Below, piece after piece: positions 33,937-43,437 of a stretch of 64,000 bases of DNA (the first letter of the stretch is position 1; every line of letters begins with the position of its first letter). The notes beneath the pieces are model-generated. The model worked only from the letters and a program-made list of their open reading frames with translations, ran no database searches and was not told the DNA's origin. Made by a program: the position numbers and the translations under genes. The DNA is from Brevibacillus centrosporus (lineage in GTDB: Bacteria > Bacillota > Bacilli > Brevibacillales > Brevibacillaceae): contig NZ_RHHP01000010.1 of assembly GCF_003710815.1 (NCBI RefSeq), positions 1 through 64,000 on the forward strand, written 5' to 3'.

Positions 33937-35520
33937 ATGTCGATTGCGTACAATTTGATTCACCGTGTAAATGTGGGCGATATTTTGAAGCGAAGCGCGG
34001 CGCGGTTTCCTTATAAAACGGCAGTAATTGAAGGCGATCGCAGAATCAGCTACAAAGAGTGCAATGCGTGGGTCAATCAAGTCGCGAGGGGCTTGCTCGC
34101 ATTGGGCCTCCGGCATGGCGACCGTTTGGCGATTTTGGCGAGCAATTCCATCGAATTTGTGCTTGTTTATTTTGCCTGCGCCAAAGCGGGGATCACGATC
34201 ATTCCGATTAATTTGGCGCTGCATCCGGATGAGGTCTCCTACATTTTACAGGACTCTGGCGCAAAAGCAGTCGTATTGGAAGAGATGTTTCTGGATAAAT
34301 GGCCTGCGGTAGGGGAGGGCCTTGCTGTCACAGATCTCATCCTGATTGGCTCTGAGTCGGATCCCGAGCAACCAGGAGCGATCCGCTGCCACAAGTGGGA
34401 ACAAGTATGGCAGGCTCAGAACGACACAGAGGTTGTATGCCAGGTGGAAGATCGCGACCTCATGCAATGCTTGTACACCAGTGGAACGACCTCCCATCCG
34501 AAAGGGGTCATGAGCAGTCACATCGCGGTTTACTTAAATACGTTGGGCACCGCTTTTGATTTGAAGTTTACGGGGAACGATGTCTCGATCGCTATGCTGC
34601 CTCTGTTTCATACAGCACAATTGAATGCGGTTACAACACCAGTCATGATCGCTGGGGGAACGACCGTGATTGTTAAGAAGTTCGACCCCGTTGCTGTCAT
34701 GCAGCTCATCGAGCGGGAGGGAGTCACCCAAATCTTCGGCCTCCCGATGATGTACCGTGCTTTGCTCGATCACCCGGAGAGGGAAAGCTTTGATTTGACT
34801 ACGCTAAGGCTGTGCATTTATGCGATGGCACCTATGCCCAACCAAGATTTGCAGCGAGCACATGATGTTTTCCAATGCGATTTTGCTTTGTTGTTCGGTC
34901 AGACAGAAATGGCTCCGGTCGCTACCGTATTCCGGCCTGAGCATCAATTGACCAAATCTGGTGCGGTGGGAACACCGGCTGCGAATGTCGAGGTTGGGAT
35001 CATGAATGAATGTGGGGATCTATTGCCGACAGGGCAAGTCGGTGAAATCGTCTACCGCAGCCCGCAAACGATGGAGGGCTATTTGAATGATCCACAGAAC
35101 ACGGAACACGCTTTTGCAAACGGATGGTTTCATAGTGGGGACGAGGGATATTTTGATGAAGATAACATCCTGTGGTTCGCAGACCGAAAGAAAGACATGA
35201 TTAAAACAGGCGGCGTAAACGTGGCGTCGATCGAGGTGGAAAAGGTCATCTTCCAGCATCCGCGAGTGCTCAACGTCGCGGTGGTCGGTTTGCCTCACGT
35301 GCATTGGACGGAGGCGCTGACGGCTTTTGTCATCTCCAAGGACGATGAGGCAGTGCCAGAGGAAGAAATCATCCAGCTGTGCAGGACTCAATTGGGCGGC
35401 TTCAAGGTACCGAAAAAAGTAGTGACCGTCAAAGCCTTTCCCATGACGACAACAGGCAAAATCCAAAAGCATCTGCTAAAGAAAGAGTATGCGGAGCTGT
35501 ATGTCACTTCATTGACGTAG
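33937..35520 (+). CDS. Acyl-CoA synthetase (AMP-binding), second copy
   Basis: This is a 527-residue paralogue of the preceding ligase. Its phosphate loop is LYTSGTTSHPKG (SH replacing the usual GK). It also has FGQTEMAPVATVF, GWFHSGDEGYFDEDNILWFADR, and TTGKIQKHLLKKEY with the catalytic lysine. ATG 33937 is seven bases after AGGAGG (33924-33929), while ATG 33931 is too close. As the last gene of the operon it is followed by a strong terminator. Two ligases in a row suggest two acids feed this pathway, or two pathway steps that need CoA activation. Confidence 0.87.
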   Translation: MSIAYNLIHRVNVGDILKRSAARFPYKTAVIEGDRRISYKECNAWVNQVARGLLALGLRHGDRLAILASNSIEFVLVYFACAKAGITIIPINLALHPDEVSYILQDSGAKAVVLEEMFLDKWPAVGEGLAVTDLILIGSESDPEQPGAIRCHKWEQVWQAQNDTEVVCQVEDRDLMQCLYTSGTTSHPKGVMSSHIAVYLNTLGTAFDLKFTGNDVSIAMLPLFHTAQLNAVTTPVMIAGGTTVIVKKFDPVAVMQLIEREGVTQIFGLPMMYRALLDHPERESFDLTTLRLCIYAMAPMPNQDLQRAHDVFQCDFALLFGQTEMAPVATVFRPEHQLTKSGAVGTPAANVEVGIMNECGDLLPTGQVGEIVYRSPQTMEGYLNDPQNTEHAFANGWFHSGDEGYFDEDNILWFADRKKDMIKTGGVNVASIEVEKVIFQHPRVLNVAVVGLPHVHWTEALTAFVISKDDEAVPEEEIIQLCRTQLGGFKVPKKVVTVKAFPMTTTGKIQKHLLKKEYAELYVTSLT

Positions 35521-35542
35521 GCGAATATAAGAATATCCTGAC

Positions 35543-35580
35543 AAAAAGAAACTGACGCTCAAAGGCGTCAGTTTCTTTTT
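35543..35580. terminator. Strong bidirectional terminator
   Basis: AAAAAGAAACTGACGC/GCGTCAGTTTCTTTTT is a near-perfect 16-pair hairpin between the convergent ligase and gltC genes. Confidence 0.95.
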
Positions 35581-35588
35581 GTCATTTC

Positions 35589-36494
35589 TCATCCACCATA
35601 GCGTCCCAATCTGTCAAAGAACTCCTTCAGGAAGTTGTAAAACAGCTTTTCCGAAGGAGGCAGCTCCCGGTTTTTCGGGATGATGATGCCTACGGTTCTC
35701 GTCACGACTGGTTCATTGATTCGCAGCTTGACAGTCTCACGCGGGACATTATCGGCCAAGGTCAGTTCAGGTAACAGTGTCACTCCAAGTCCAGCGGCCA
35801 CGAGCCCTTTGATGGCGTCGATGTCTTCCCCTTCAAATGCGACTTTGGGCTCGAACCCCATTTGAGCACAGGCATTGACGACAATGCTGCGCAAAATATA
35901 CCCCGGTGGGAACAAAACAAATGTATCCTGCATCAGCTCGCTCAAACGCAACGTTTGATGTTTGGCAAGGGGGTGCTTCGCTGGCAGCAGGGCAACGATC
36001 TCTTCTGCAAAAAAGATGTGGCTCTGCACGTTTTTTTCCTGAGTGGGAACCGGGCCGAGAAACGCGATGTCAAGCTCTCCCTTGATGACCGAATCGATCA
36101 GGGGAAGATAGGCACCTTGTCGCAGCTGAAAGCCGATGTCCGGATAGCGCGCGCGGAAAGCGGAAATTACGGCTGGAAGCGGGTTCGCTGCGAGACTGCT
36201 GGTAAATCCTACACGGATTGAACCGCGCTCGGGATCGAGGATTTCCTTGATCTTTTTCTTGGCTTTCTCGATCTCAGCCAATGACAGCTCTGCATGCTGG
36301 AGAAAAATCTTGCCGATATTCGTCAGTTTGACATTTCGTCCTTCTCGGATAAACAAAGACACGCCCAGTTCCTTTTCCAGAATGGCCATGTGCCTGCTAA
36401 GTGCGGATTGGGCGACGTGAAGGGAATGGGCTGCCTCCGTATAATGCTCCCGTTTGGCGACCTCAATGAAGTATTGTATCTGTCTGAAATCCAT
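35589..36494 (-). CDS. gltC: LysR-type regulator of glutamate synthase
   Basis: This 301-residue LysR regulator has an N-terminal winged helix (residues 1-60: YFIEVAKREHYTEAAHSLHV and AQSALSRHMAILEKELGV). The effector domain resembles B. subtilis GltC throughout (FTSSLAANPLPAVISAFRARYP; FLGPVPTQEK; GEDIDAIKGLVAAGLGVTLLPE; VGIIIPKNRELPPSE). GltC activates glutamate synthase in response to 2-oxoglutarate and is countered by glutamate and glutamate dehydrogenase. It is divergent from gltB, and a GltC-type box lies between them, which supports the assignment. Confidence 0.92.
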   Translation of the reverse strand: MDFRQIQYFIEVAKREHYTEAAHSLHVAQSALSRHMAILEKELGVSLFIREGRNVKLTNIGKIFLQHAELSLAEIEKAKKKIKEILDPERGSIRVGFTSSLAANPLPAVISAFRARYPDIGFQLRQGAYLPLIDSVIKGELDIAFLGPVPTQEKNVQSHIFFAEEIVALLPAKHPLAKHQTLRLSELMQDTFVLFPPGYILRSIVVNACAQMGFEPKVAFEGEDIDAIKGLVAAGLGVTLLPELTLADNVPRETVKLRINEPVVTRTVGIIIPKNRELPPSEKLFYNFLKEFFDRLGRYGG

Positions 36495-36518
36495 TTTTTA
36501 TCTCCTTACACGCGACTT

Positions 36519-36533
36519 ATCTCAATATGAGAT
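36519..36533. promoter_or_regulatory. GltC box between gltC and gltB
   Basis: ATCTCA-ATA-TGAGAT is a perfect dyad of the T-N11-A LysR form, matching the ATCTCA/TGAGAT type of GltC box known in Bacillus. It lies 25 bases from the gltC start and about 84 from gltB, where it can serve autorepression and activation. Confidence 0.8.
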
Positions 36534-36616
36534 CAATTCACCAATTATTATATATTGTTTAAATAATTTGCTCAATCTAAAATAAGTCTTACCAGAGAGA
36601 GTAAGGAGTGGAGATT

Positions 36617-39600
36617 ATGACAATGCGTGGAATGCCTGAACGACAGGGACTTTATGACCCGATGTACGAACATGACGCTTGTGGGATCGGCTTTATCGCC
36701 AACTTGAAAAACAAGGCGAATCACGAGATGGTGAAAAAAGGATTGGAAATTCTCTGTCACTTGGAGCATCGCGGTGGACAGGGAAGCGATCCGGAAACAG
36801 GCGACGGCGCCGGTATTTTGACGGGCATTCCGCATAGCTTCTTCAAAAAGTCATGTGAAGAGCTAGGCTTCAAGCTTCCTGCCCAAGGCAAGTACGGTGT
36901 GGGCATGCTATTTCTCCCAATGGACGAGACTCTCCGCCAGACGTACGAAAAACAATTGGAAGAGATCATTATCAAAGAAGGTCAAAAGCTGCTCGGATGG
37001 AGAACGGTTCCAACCGATTCGACTAAAATCGGAAAGACAGCGAAGGCGAGTCAGCCGTTTGTCCGCCAAGTATTTATCAGCGCGAGCTCGCAGGTCAAAG
37101 AACAGCTCGCATTTGAAAGAAAATTGTATATGATCAGAAAACAGATGGAGCGGATCGCGAAAGAAGGCTTCTATGCAGCTTCCATGTCCAGCCGAACCAT
37201 TGTTTATAAAGGCTTAGTGACTCCAGAGCAACTGGATCAGTTTTATAGTGATTTGCAAGACGAAAGCTACGCGTCCCCATTTTCTGTCGTGCATTCCCGC
37301 TTTAGCACAAACACGTTTCCGACATGGGAGCGTGCTCATCCCAATCGTTATTTGATCCACAATGGTGAGATCAATACGCTCCAAGGAAACATCAACTGGA
37401 TGCGTGCGCGTGAACAAATGTTCCAGTCAGAAGCGTTTGGAGAAGATCTGAACAAAGTCGTGCCTGTAATCGATCTAGAAGGCAGTGACTCTGCGATCCT
37501 CGATAACTGTGTGGAATTTTTCTCCCTGGCCGGTCGGTCGTTGCCGCACGTGGCCATGATGCTGATCCCTGAGCCATGGGACCAAGACAAAAATATCGAC
37601 GCTGCGAAAAAAGCGTTCTATGAATATCACAGCTGCTTGATGGAACCATGGGACGGTCCAACAGCGATTTCCTTTACCGATGGAAAACAAATCGGGGCGA
37701 TTCTGGATCGCAACGGTCTGCGTCCTGCTCGTTACTATATTACCTCTGATGATACTATTATTTTCTCATCGGAGGTAGGGGTTCTCGAAATTCCAGATGA
37801 AAAGATCGTGCAAAAAGGACGTCTGAGTCCAGGCAAAATGCTTCTCGTCGATCTGGAGGAAGGTAGAATTGTCTCCGATGAAGAGATCAAGCAGAAGATT
37901 GCCAGCGAGCAGCCTTATGAAGAATGGGTCAGCAAAAATCTGGTATCGCTTGCAAACCTGCCAAAAGCTGTTTCTCCAGCCAATCTGACGAAAGAGGCAT
38001 TGCTGGCACTTCAAAAAGCTTTTGGATATACACAGGAAGAGCTGTCCAAAGTTCTGACGCCGATGGTTGCCGAGAAAAAGGATCCGATCGGCTCGATGGG
38101 GATCGATACACCATTGGCTGTCCTGTCTGATCGCCCACAGCTGCTGTACAACTACTTCAAGCAATCTTTTGCACAGGTAACCAATCCACCAATCGATGCG
38201 CTTCGTGAGGCATGTGTCACTTCTACTTTATCCTATCTGGGTGCAGAGGGAAATCTGCTGGCACCAGATGAGAGCAACAGCCGGCGTATTCGCCTCCGTT
38301 CCCCGCTGTTGTCGAACGCAGAGCTGGCACAGCTGGTAAGCAATCCACATGCAGAGTTTCAAGCGAAGAGATTGCCGATTCTGTTCCCGGCCAACGGTGG
38401 CGCGGAAGAGCTGGAGAAGGCTCTAGATGAGTTGTTTGCTTCTGCCCAGCAAGCGATGGCTGAGGGTAACACCTTGTTGGTATTGTCTGACCGTGGGATG
38501 AACGCAGAGCTAGCTGCCATTCCCTCATTGCTGGCAGGCAGCGGCCTTCATCATCACTTGGTAAGTCAAGGTACCCGGACGCAAGTAAGCTTGATCATCG
38601 AATCCGGAGAACCGCGTGACGTCCATCAGTTTGCAATGCTGATCGGTTATGGTGTAGATGCGATCAATCCGTATGTGGCCATTGATTCTTTGGTTGAGCT
38701 GGTCGAAGCGCAGAAGGTCTCTGATGTAACTGCGGAAGAAGCAGTGGGGATCTACCTACAAACGGCCATTGAGGGCGTCGTGAAGGTCATGTCCAAAATG
38801 GGAATTTCCACCGTCCAAAGCTACCGTGGTGCACAAATTTTCGAAGCAGTCGGCGTTGACCAGACTGTCATCGATCGATACTTCACACGTACAGCCTCCA
38901 AAATCGGAGGAATCACGCTGGAGATTATTGCAAAAGAAGCGTTGATCCGTCATGCAAAAGCCTTTTTGCCTGAGCATGCGGAGGAAACGTTGGAGGCAGG
39001 AAGCGATTTCCAATTCCGTCGTGACGGCGAGTTTCACCTCTTTAATCCAAAGACGGTGCACGCTCTGCAAAAGGCTGTTCGTGAAGGCAGCTATGAGCAA
39101 TACAAACTGTATTCGGAACTGGCAAATGAACAGCAATTTGCGTTCCTGCGCCATCTGTTAGATTTTAAATCGGACAGAAAGCCTGTGCCTTTAAACGAAG
39201 TAGAGTCTGTAGATTCCATCGTTCACCGCTTTAAAACAGGGGCAATGTCCTACGGTTCCCTCAGCAAGGAAGCGCATGAGTCACTGGCGATTGCAATGAA
39301 CCGTCTGGGTGCAAAAAGCAACAGCGGGGAAGGCGGAGAGGATCCACAGCGCTATCTTACAGACGAAAATGGCGACCTGCGCCGCAGTGCGATCAAACAG
39401 GTAGCTTCCGGGCGATTCGGCGTATCCAGCCACTATCTGGTCAATGCCAGCGAGATTCAAATTAAAATGGCGCAAGGGGCGAAACCAGGTGAAGGCGGCC
39501 AGCTCCCAGGGAACAAGGTTTATCCGTGGATCGCGGAAGTACGGAAATCTACACCGGGCGTCGGGCTGATCTCTCCACCGCCGCATCACGATATCTATTC

Positions 39601-41230
39601 CATTGAAGATTTGGCACAGTTGATCTTCGACTTGAAAAATGCGAATCCAAAAGCACGGATCAGCGTGAAGCTCGTTTCCAAAGCAGGGGTAGGTACAATT
39701 GCTGCAGGTGTTGCCAAAGGTCTGGCGGATGTGATCGTCATCAGCGGACACGATGGCGGGACGGGTGCATCGCCTAAAAGCAGTATCAAGCACGCAGGAT
39801 TGCCGTGGGAGCTGGGACTTGCCGAAACCCATCAAACGCTGCTCTTAAACCAGCTTCGCGATCGTGTCGTAGTAGAGACAGATGGCAAAATGATGACAGG
39901 TCGTGACGTTGTCATCGCGGCATTGCTCGGTGCGGAGGAGTTTGGCTTTGCGACTGCACCACTTGTTTCCATCGGTTGTGTCATGGCGCGGGTGTGCCAT
40001 TTGGATACCTGCCCGGTAGGAGTTGCTACCCAAAATCCGGATCTGCGCAAAAAATTCAAGGGAGATCCGCAGCATGCGGTAAACTTCATGCGCTTCGTAG
40101 CCCGTGAAGTACGTGAAATCATGGCTCAGCTGGGCTTCCGTTCTTTCGAGGACATGATCGGCCGCAGCAATCTCCTGACGATGAACGACAAAGCGAAAGA
40201 ACACTGGAAAGCGAAGCACATTGATTTGTCTCTGCTTCTGTTCCAGCCAGAGGTACAGGGCGATACAGGCAGATTCCATCAGCGTGCACAAGATCACAAG
40301 CTGGATGCCACGATGGACCGCAAGCATCTGCTTGATCTGACCAAACCAGCGCTGACCAAGCAGCGCCAAGTGGAAGTCAAGCTGCCGATCAACAACACAA
40401 ATCGCGTAGTGGGAACCATTCTGGGCAGTGAAGTGACGAGACGCTATGGCGAGCATGGTTTGCCTGAGGATACCATTCTGCTGAATTTCCAAGGGTCTGC
40501 TGGTCAAAGCTTTGGTGCCTTTGTCCCACGTGGTATCACGATGAAGCTGGAAGGCGATGCGAACGACTATGTAGGCAAAGGATTGTCCGGCGGGAAAATT
40601 GCAGTGTTCCCTTCGCAAAAAGTGACCTTTGCTCCCGAAAAGAACATCATCATCGGGAACGTGGCGTTCTACGGTGCGACATCCGGTGAAGCCTATATCG
40701 GCGGTATGGCAGGAGAGCGCTTCTGCGTACGCAATAGCGGCATGACAGCTGTAGTCGAAGGAGTCGGCGATCATGGCTTGGAATACATGACAGGCGGACG
40801 TGTCGTCGTGCTTGGCCAGGTCGGGAAAAACTTTGCAGCCGGGATGTCAGGCGGTACGGCATATGTTTTGGTAGAAAACAAAGAAGTGTTCGCCGCTTCC
40901 TGCAATCAGGAAATGGTACTGCTTGAACAGCTGCAGGAGGAACGCGAAAGGAAGGAAGTGAAACAGCTTCTGGAAAAGCATGTCGCGTATACTGGCAGCA
41001 AGCATGCCCAAAGATTGCTCGACCAATGGGAGCAGACAGTAACAAAGTTCGTCAAAGTCATTCCAAAAGACTACAAGCAAATCATTCTCACGCTGGAAGA
41101 ATTGCTTCAGTCCGGAATGAAGCGCAGCGAAGCCATTTTGGCAGCTTTTGAGATGAGCCAAAAGAAAAACTCCGAAAAAGCCCCAAAGCGTAAAGCGGAA
41201 GAACAAGTCGCGGCTACTGTCGGAAAGTAG
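36617..41230 (+). CDS. gltB: Glutamate synthase large subunit
   Basis: This 1537-residue glutamate synthase alpha chain transfers the amide of glutamine to 2-oxoglutarate. It starts with a propeptide of about 21 residues; the mature N-terminal Cys22 ([12 protein letters not shown]) is the glutaminase nucleophile. A central domain and the FMN barrel follow ([19 protein letters not shown]). The 3Fe-4S cluster segment [16 protein letters not shown] comes next, then the GXGXG beta-helix domain at the C-terminus. ATG 36617 follows AAGGAG; GTG 36608 overlaps that site. B. subtilis calls this gene gltA. The small NADPH-binding subunit gene (gltD) does not follow, which is unusual. The last residues are a charged tail containing [11 protein letters not shown]. 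Confidence 0.95.
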   Translation: MTMRGMPERQGLYDPMYEHDACGIGFIANLKNKANHEMVKKGLEILCHLEHRGGQGSDPETGDGAGILTGIPHSFFKKSCEELGFKLPAQGKYGVGMLFLPMDETLRQTYEKQLEEIIIKEGQKLLGWRTVPTDSTKIGKTAKASQPFVRQVFISASSQVKEQLAFERKLYMIRKQMERIAKEGFYAASMSSRTIVYKGLVTPEQLDQFYSDLQDESYASPFSVVHSRFSTNTFPTWERAHPNRYLIHNGEINTLQGNINWMRAREQMFQSEAFGEDLNKVVPVIDLEGSDSAILDNCVEFFSLAGRSLPHVAMMLIPEPWDQDKNIDAAKKAFYEYHSCLMEPWDGPTAISFTDGKQIGAILDRNGLRPARYYITSDDTIIFSSEVGVLEIPDEKIVQKGRLSPGKMLLVDLEEGRIVSDEEIKQKIASEQPYEEWVSKNLVSLANLPKAVSPANLTKEALLALQKAFGYTQEELSKVLTPMVAEKKDPIGSMGIDTPLAVLSDRPQLLYNYFKQSFAQVTNPPIDALREACVTSTLSYLGAEGNLLAPDESNSRRIRLRSPLLSNAELAQLVSNPHAEFQAKRLPILFPANGGAEELEKALDELFASAQQAMAEGNTLLVLSDRGMNAELAAIPSLLAGSGLHHHLVSQGTRTQVSLIIESGEPRDVHQFAMLIGYGVDAINPYVAIDSLVELVEAQKVSDVTAEEAVGIYLQTAIEGVVKVMSKMGISTVQSYRGAQIFEAVGVDQTVIDRYFTRTASKIGGITLEIIAKEALIRHAKAFLPEHAEETLEAGSDFQFRRDGEFHLFNPKTVHALQKAVREGSYEQYKLYSELANEQQFAFLRHLLDFKSDRKPVPLNEVESVDSIVHRFKTGAMSYGSLSKEAHESLAIAMNRLGAKSNSGEGGEDPQRYLTDENGDLRRSAIKQVASGRFGVSSHYLVNASEIQIKMAQGAKPGEGGQLPGNKVYPWIAEVRKSTPGVGLISPPPHHDIYSIEDLAQLIFDLKNANPKARISVKLVSKAGVGTIAAGVAKGLADVIVISGHDGGTGASPKSSIKHAGLPWELGLAETHQTLLLNQLRDRVVVETDGKMMTGRDVVIAALLGAEEFGFATAPLVSIGCVMARVCHLDTCPVGVATQNPDLRKKFKGDPQHAVNFMRFVAREVREIMAQLGFRSFEDMIGRSNLLTMNDKAKEHWKAKHIDLSLLLFQPEVQGDTGRFHQRAQDHKLDATMDRKHLLDLTKPALTKQRQVEVKLPINNTNRVVGTILGSEVTRRYGEHGLPEDTILLNFQGSAGQSFGAFVPRGITMKLEGDANDYVGKGLSGGKIAVFPSQKVTFAPEKNIIIGNVAFYGATSGEAYIGGMAGERFCVRNSGMTAVVEGVGDHGLEYMTGGRVVVLGQVGKNFAAGMSGGTAYVLVENKEVFAASCNQEMVLLEQLQEERERKEVKQLLEKHVAYTGSKHAQRLLDQWEQTVTKFVKVIPKDYKQIILTLEELLQSGMKRSEAILAAFEMSQKKNSEKAPKRKAEEQVAATVGK

Positions 41231-41244
41231 CATTCCGAAGCATC

Positions 41245-41287
41245 AAAACCGATCCTTCACTGCTGTCAGGTGAGGATCGGTTTTTTC
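41245..41287 (+). terminator. Rho-independent terminator after gltB
   Basis: AAAACCGATCCTTCAC/GTGAGGATCGGTTTT stem ending in TTTTTT. Confidence 0.93.
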
Positions 41288-41383
41288 TTTGTTAGCTTCC
41301 CGGGCAGTTCAGGCATTCCTTTCTTAGGGAACGATCTGCTATCATTTTCTTATCATAGAAAGAAAAAGGGATGGATGAGAGAG

Positions 41384-41941
41384 ATGGCTGTTAACTTCTG
41401 TATGTCATGTGGACACCCGATGGAGACCCGCGAAGTAGATGGGGTCGAACGTCGCGTCTGCACAGCTTGTGGCAATGTTCACTGGGGAAACTACAGTATT
41501 GGGGTCGGAGCCCTCGTGTTTAAGGACGAAAAAATGCTCCTCGTACGCAGAGCGCAGGAACCGGGAAAAGGAAAGTGGACGAATCCGGGTGGGTATATTG
41601 AACAGCTGGAGCCGATTGAACAAACAATCGTGCGTGAGGTTTTGGAAGAGACAGGCATACAGGCAGAAGTGAAAAGCATTGTTGCGGTCCGCGACCAGCC
41701 ACGCAGCATTCATAATGTATACATTGCATTCGAAATGGCTTATGTGGAAGGCGAACCTCGACCAGATGAAGTGGAAGTCGACCAAGCAGGCTTTTTTTCT
41801 CTGGAGGAAATGAAGGATATGGAGCTGGCCAGCTTCACCAGATGGCTGCTCGATGTAGCACTGCACGTAGACAAAAATGGACTTACAATTGATCAGAAAG
41901 CGACAGCGGCTGGGAATGGGGATGTCTATTTCCGACTCTAG
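41384..41941 (+). CDS. Nudix hydrolase with N-terminal zinc ribbon
   Basis: This 185-residue NUDIX protein has an N-terminal C4 zinc ribbon (CMSCG ... CTACG, residues about 6-31). The Nudix box is complete: GGYIEQLEPIEQTIVREVLEETGI, fitting Gx5Ex7REUxEExGU with its metal-binding glutamates. The ribbon-plus-Nudix layout is found in NADH/NAD pyrophosphatase-like and related nucleoside-diphosphate-X hydrolases. The ATG at 41384 is chosen; ATG 41375 is in frame and possible. It is probably cotranscribed with the thioesterase gene 38 bases downstream. Confidence 0.83.
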   Translation: MAVNFCMSCGHPMETREVDGVERRVCTACGNVHWGNYSIGVGALVFKDEKMLLVRRAQEPGKGKWTNPGGYIEQLEPIEQTIVREVLEETGIQAEVKSIVAVRDQPRSIHNVYIAFEMAYVEGEPRPDEVEVDQAGFFSLEEMKDMELASFTRWLLDVALHVDKNGLTIDQKATAAGNGDVYFRL

Positions 41942-41978
41942 CAAAATCCCAACCCGATAAGGAAAGAGAGGGAAACGC

Positions 41979-42362
41979 ATGCAATCTACTGTTTATGAGC
42001 TGGACGTACAACCTGACGTCATCCAAGCAGGACATGTGAACAACGTGAAGTACCTGGAATTTTTGGAGCAGGCACGCATGCCGTGGTATGAAGCCTTTTC
42101 GAACCTGGGTTTCAGCTCTTTTATGGCGAATCTGAACGCTTCCTACAAAAAGGAAAGCTTTCTAGGTGATCAGCTTCGCATTCAAACCAGCGTTCACCAC
42201 GTCGGAAATACGAGCTTCGTGCTGAAGCAGACCATCACGAATCAACGTGAGGCAGAGGTGTTGGAAGCAGAAGTGACTTTTGTCGCTGTTGATAAGAATA
42301 CGAAAGAAAAAATTCGCGTTCCGGATATCATGCGTGTAGCTGTCGAACCCTTGTGGAAATAA
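41979..42362 (+). CDS. Hotdog-fold acyl-CoA thioesterase
   Basis: This 127-residue single hotdog domain of the 4-hydroxybenzoyl-CoA thioesterase/YbgC type probably hydrolyses acyl-CoA. It has VIQAGHVNNVKYLEFLEQAR, the family active-site region. The usual DxDxxGH motif reads DVIQAGH: the first Asp remains but the second, which is catalytic in the Pseudomonas enzyme, is Ile, so chemistry or substrate may differ. ATG 41979 follows GAAAGAGAGGG. It lies downstream of the Nudix gene. Confidence 0.78.
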   Translation: MQSTVYELDVQPDVIQAGHVNNVKYLEFLEQARMPWYEAFSNLGFSSFMANLNASYKKESFLGDQLRIQTSVHHVGNTSFVLKQTITNQREAEVLEAEVTFVAVDKNTKEKIRVPDIMRVAVEPLWK

Positions 42363-42363
42363 G

Positions 42364-42601
42364 AGCTACGCTGATCCAACCGTTATTACCGGTAGTTACC
42401 AAGATATCCCACAAGTAACTGGATTAAAAGGAGATACTGCTAAGGTGGTCCGGTGGGAACAATATTCGTATTACGCATTTTCAACAACGAGCAATGGTAA
42501 CGTTCATTATGAAGCAGAAGGTTGGGGGAAAGGAAAATGATGGATTCTTTCCTGTTACCTTTGACTGGAGTGAATTACAGATCGATTCATCAAGGTTGTA
42601 A
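42364..42601 (+). pseudogene. 3' remnant of an unknown gene, frameshifted
   Basis: Directly after the thioesterase stop an open frame without any start runs 58 codons to a stop at 42538-42540 (ITGSYQDIPQVTGLKGDTAK ... VHYEAEGWGKGK). Protein-like sequence then resumes one frame over (ENDGFFPVTFDWSELQIDSS) and ends at 42601, just before a good terminator. The residue mix (Tyr, Thr, Gly, Trp) suggests an extracytoplasmic domain. I recognise no family. The 5' part is missing, replaced by the thioesterase gene, so this is the tail of a truncated gene that kept its own terminator. Confidence 0.45.
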
Positions 42602-42618
42602 CAAGAAATTCTATCAAC

Positions 42619-42650
42619 GGCCCTCGGGGATAACTCGAGGGTATTTTTTT
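42619..42650 (+). terminator. Rho-independent terminator
   Basis: CCCTCG/CGAGGG stem and a seven-T run. Bases 42651-42900 that follow hold no gene I can support. Confidence 0.88.
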
Positions 42651-42913
42651 GTTATACGAAAAGTTGCGGCCCACAGCCCTGACTCACGGGTTTGTGCTGT
42701 AGGAAAGGCTTGGTATACGATTAAAATTCGCTTGTCCTTGATGATTCCAGCGAACATGTAGCACCTCGCATTCATTTTCGTGGAATCTCGCTAAAACTCA
42801 GGCTTTGGGAAAACTTCATTCCCATGTAACCATTCGAGTAACATCGCCCATCTCCTTGTTTTTTGACAACAAATGGATCCCACCAGCTTGCGTGCAAGTG
42901 ATGTCGCAAAATA

Positions 42914-42949
42914 TTGACGTTGACGTAAACGTTACTTGCGTGATAATTT
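42914..42949 (+). promoter_or_regulatory. MerR-type promoter/operator region
   Basis: TTGACGTTGACGTAAACGTTAC holds two overlapping TTGACG -35-like elements and a GACGT/ACGTTAC dyad of the form bound by MerR-family activators. A GATAATTTA -10-like element follows. It precedes the MerR-type gene by about 40 bases, suggesting autoregulation. Confidence 0.45.
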
Positions 42950-42985
42950 AATTTCATAAATCAGGAGGACTTGAGGGGAGATGTC

Positions 42986-43429
42986 ATGAGCTTTTATAAA
43001 ATCGAAGAAGTTGCAAAAGAGTGCGGCTTGACGAAGCGCACCATCCGTTACTATGAGGAAATCGGCTTGCTGTTTCCACCGGAGAGAAGTGACGGAGGCT
43101 ATCGCATGTATACAGATCGGCATATTGAGCTGCTAAAGAAGATCATCAGCGCACGGGATGTGCTGGGCTTTTCATTGCCGGAGCTTGTAGAGTTTATCCA
43201 GATGAGCGATAGTGTCAACAGCCAGCGTGTGGAAGCCAAGCAAACAGAGGATATTCAGAAGAAGCTGGAAAAAGTAGCCGAGCTGGAGGAAACGCTGGAG
43301 AAACAGCTTCGCATGATTGATCTAAAGCTGGAGAAGATCAGGCAGTTCCGGTTAGAACTCGTAGATTTGCAGGAGCGCGTAGAAATCGCCAAAACAAAAT
43401 ACACAGCCATGATGGCAAATCAGGAGTGA
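42986..43429 (+). CDS. MerR family transcriptional regulator
   Basis: This 147-residue MerR regulator has an N-terminal winged helix (YKIEEVAKECGLTKRTIRYYEEIGLLFPPE; GYRMYTDRHIELLKKI) in its first 70 residues. A long coiled coil follows at about 95-140 (EDIQKKLEKVAELEETLEKQL), with no separate ligand domain and no cysteines for metal binding. ATG 42986 follows GAGGGGAG; a TTG at 42971 is in frame but unsupported. Its stop region overlaps the beginning of the MFS exporter gene, so the pair resembles Bacillus regulator/exporter pairs such as YfmP/YfmO. Confidence 0.85.
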   Translation: MSFYKIEEVAKECGLTKRTIRYYEEIGLLFPPERSDGGYRMYTDRHIELLKKIISARDVLGFSLPELVEFIQMSDSVNSQRVEAKQTEDIQKKLEKVAELEETLEKQLRMIDLKLEKIRQFRLELVDLQERVEIAKTKYTAMMANQE

Positions 43430-43437
43430 AGATAAGG

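Noticed and set aside
42772..42957. Minus-strand open frame of 61 codons before the MerR-type gene
   Set aside because: It covers the MerR promoter region, has no ribosome site and no recognisable family.
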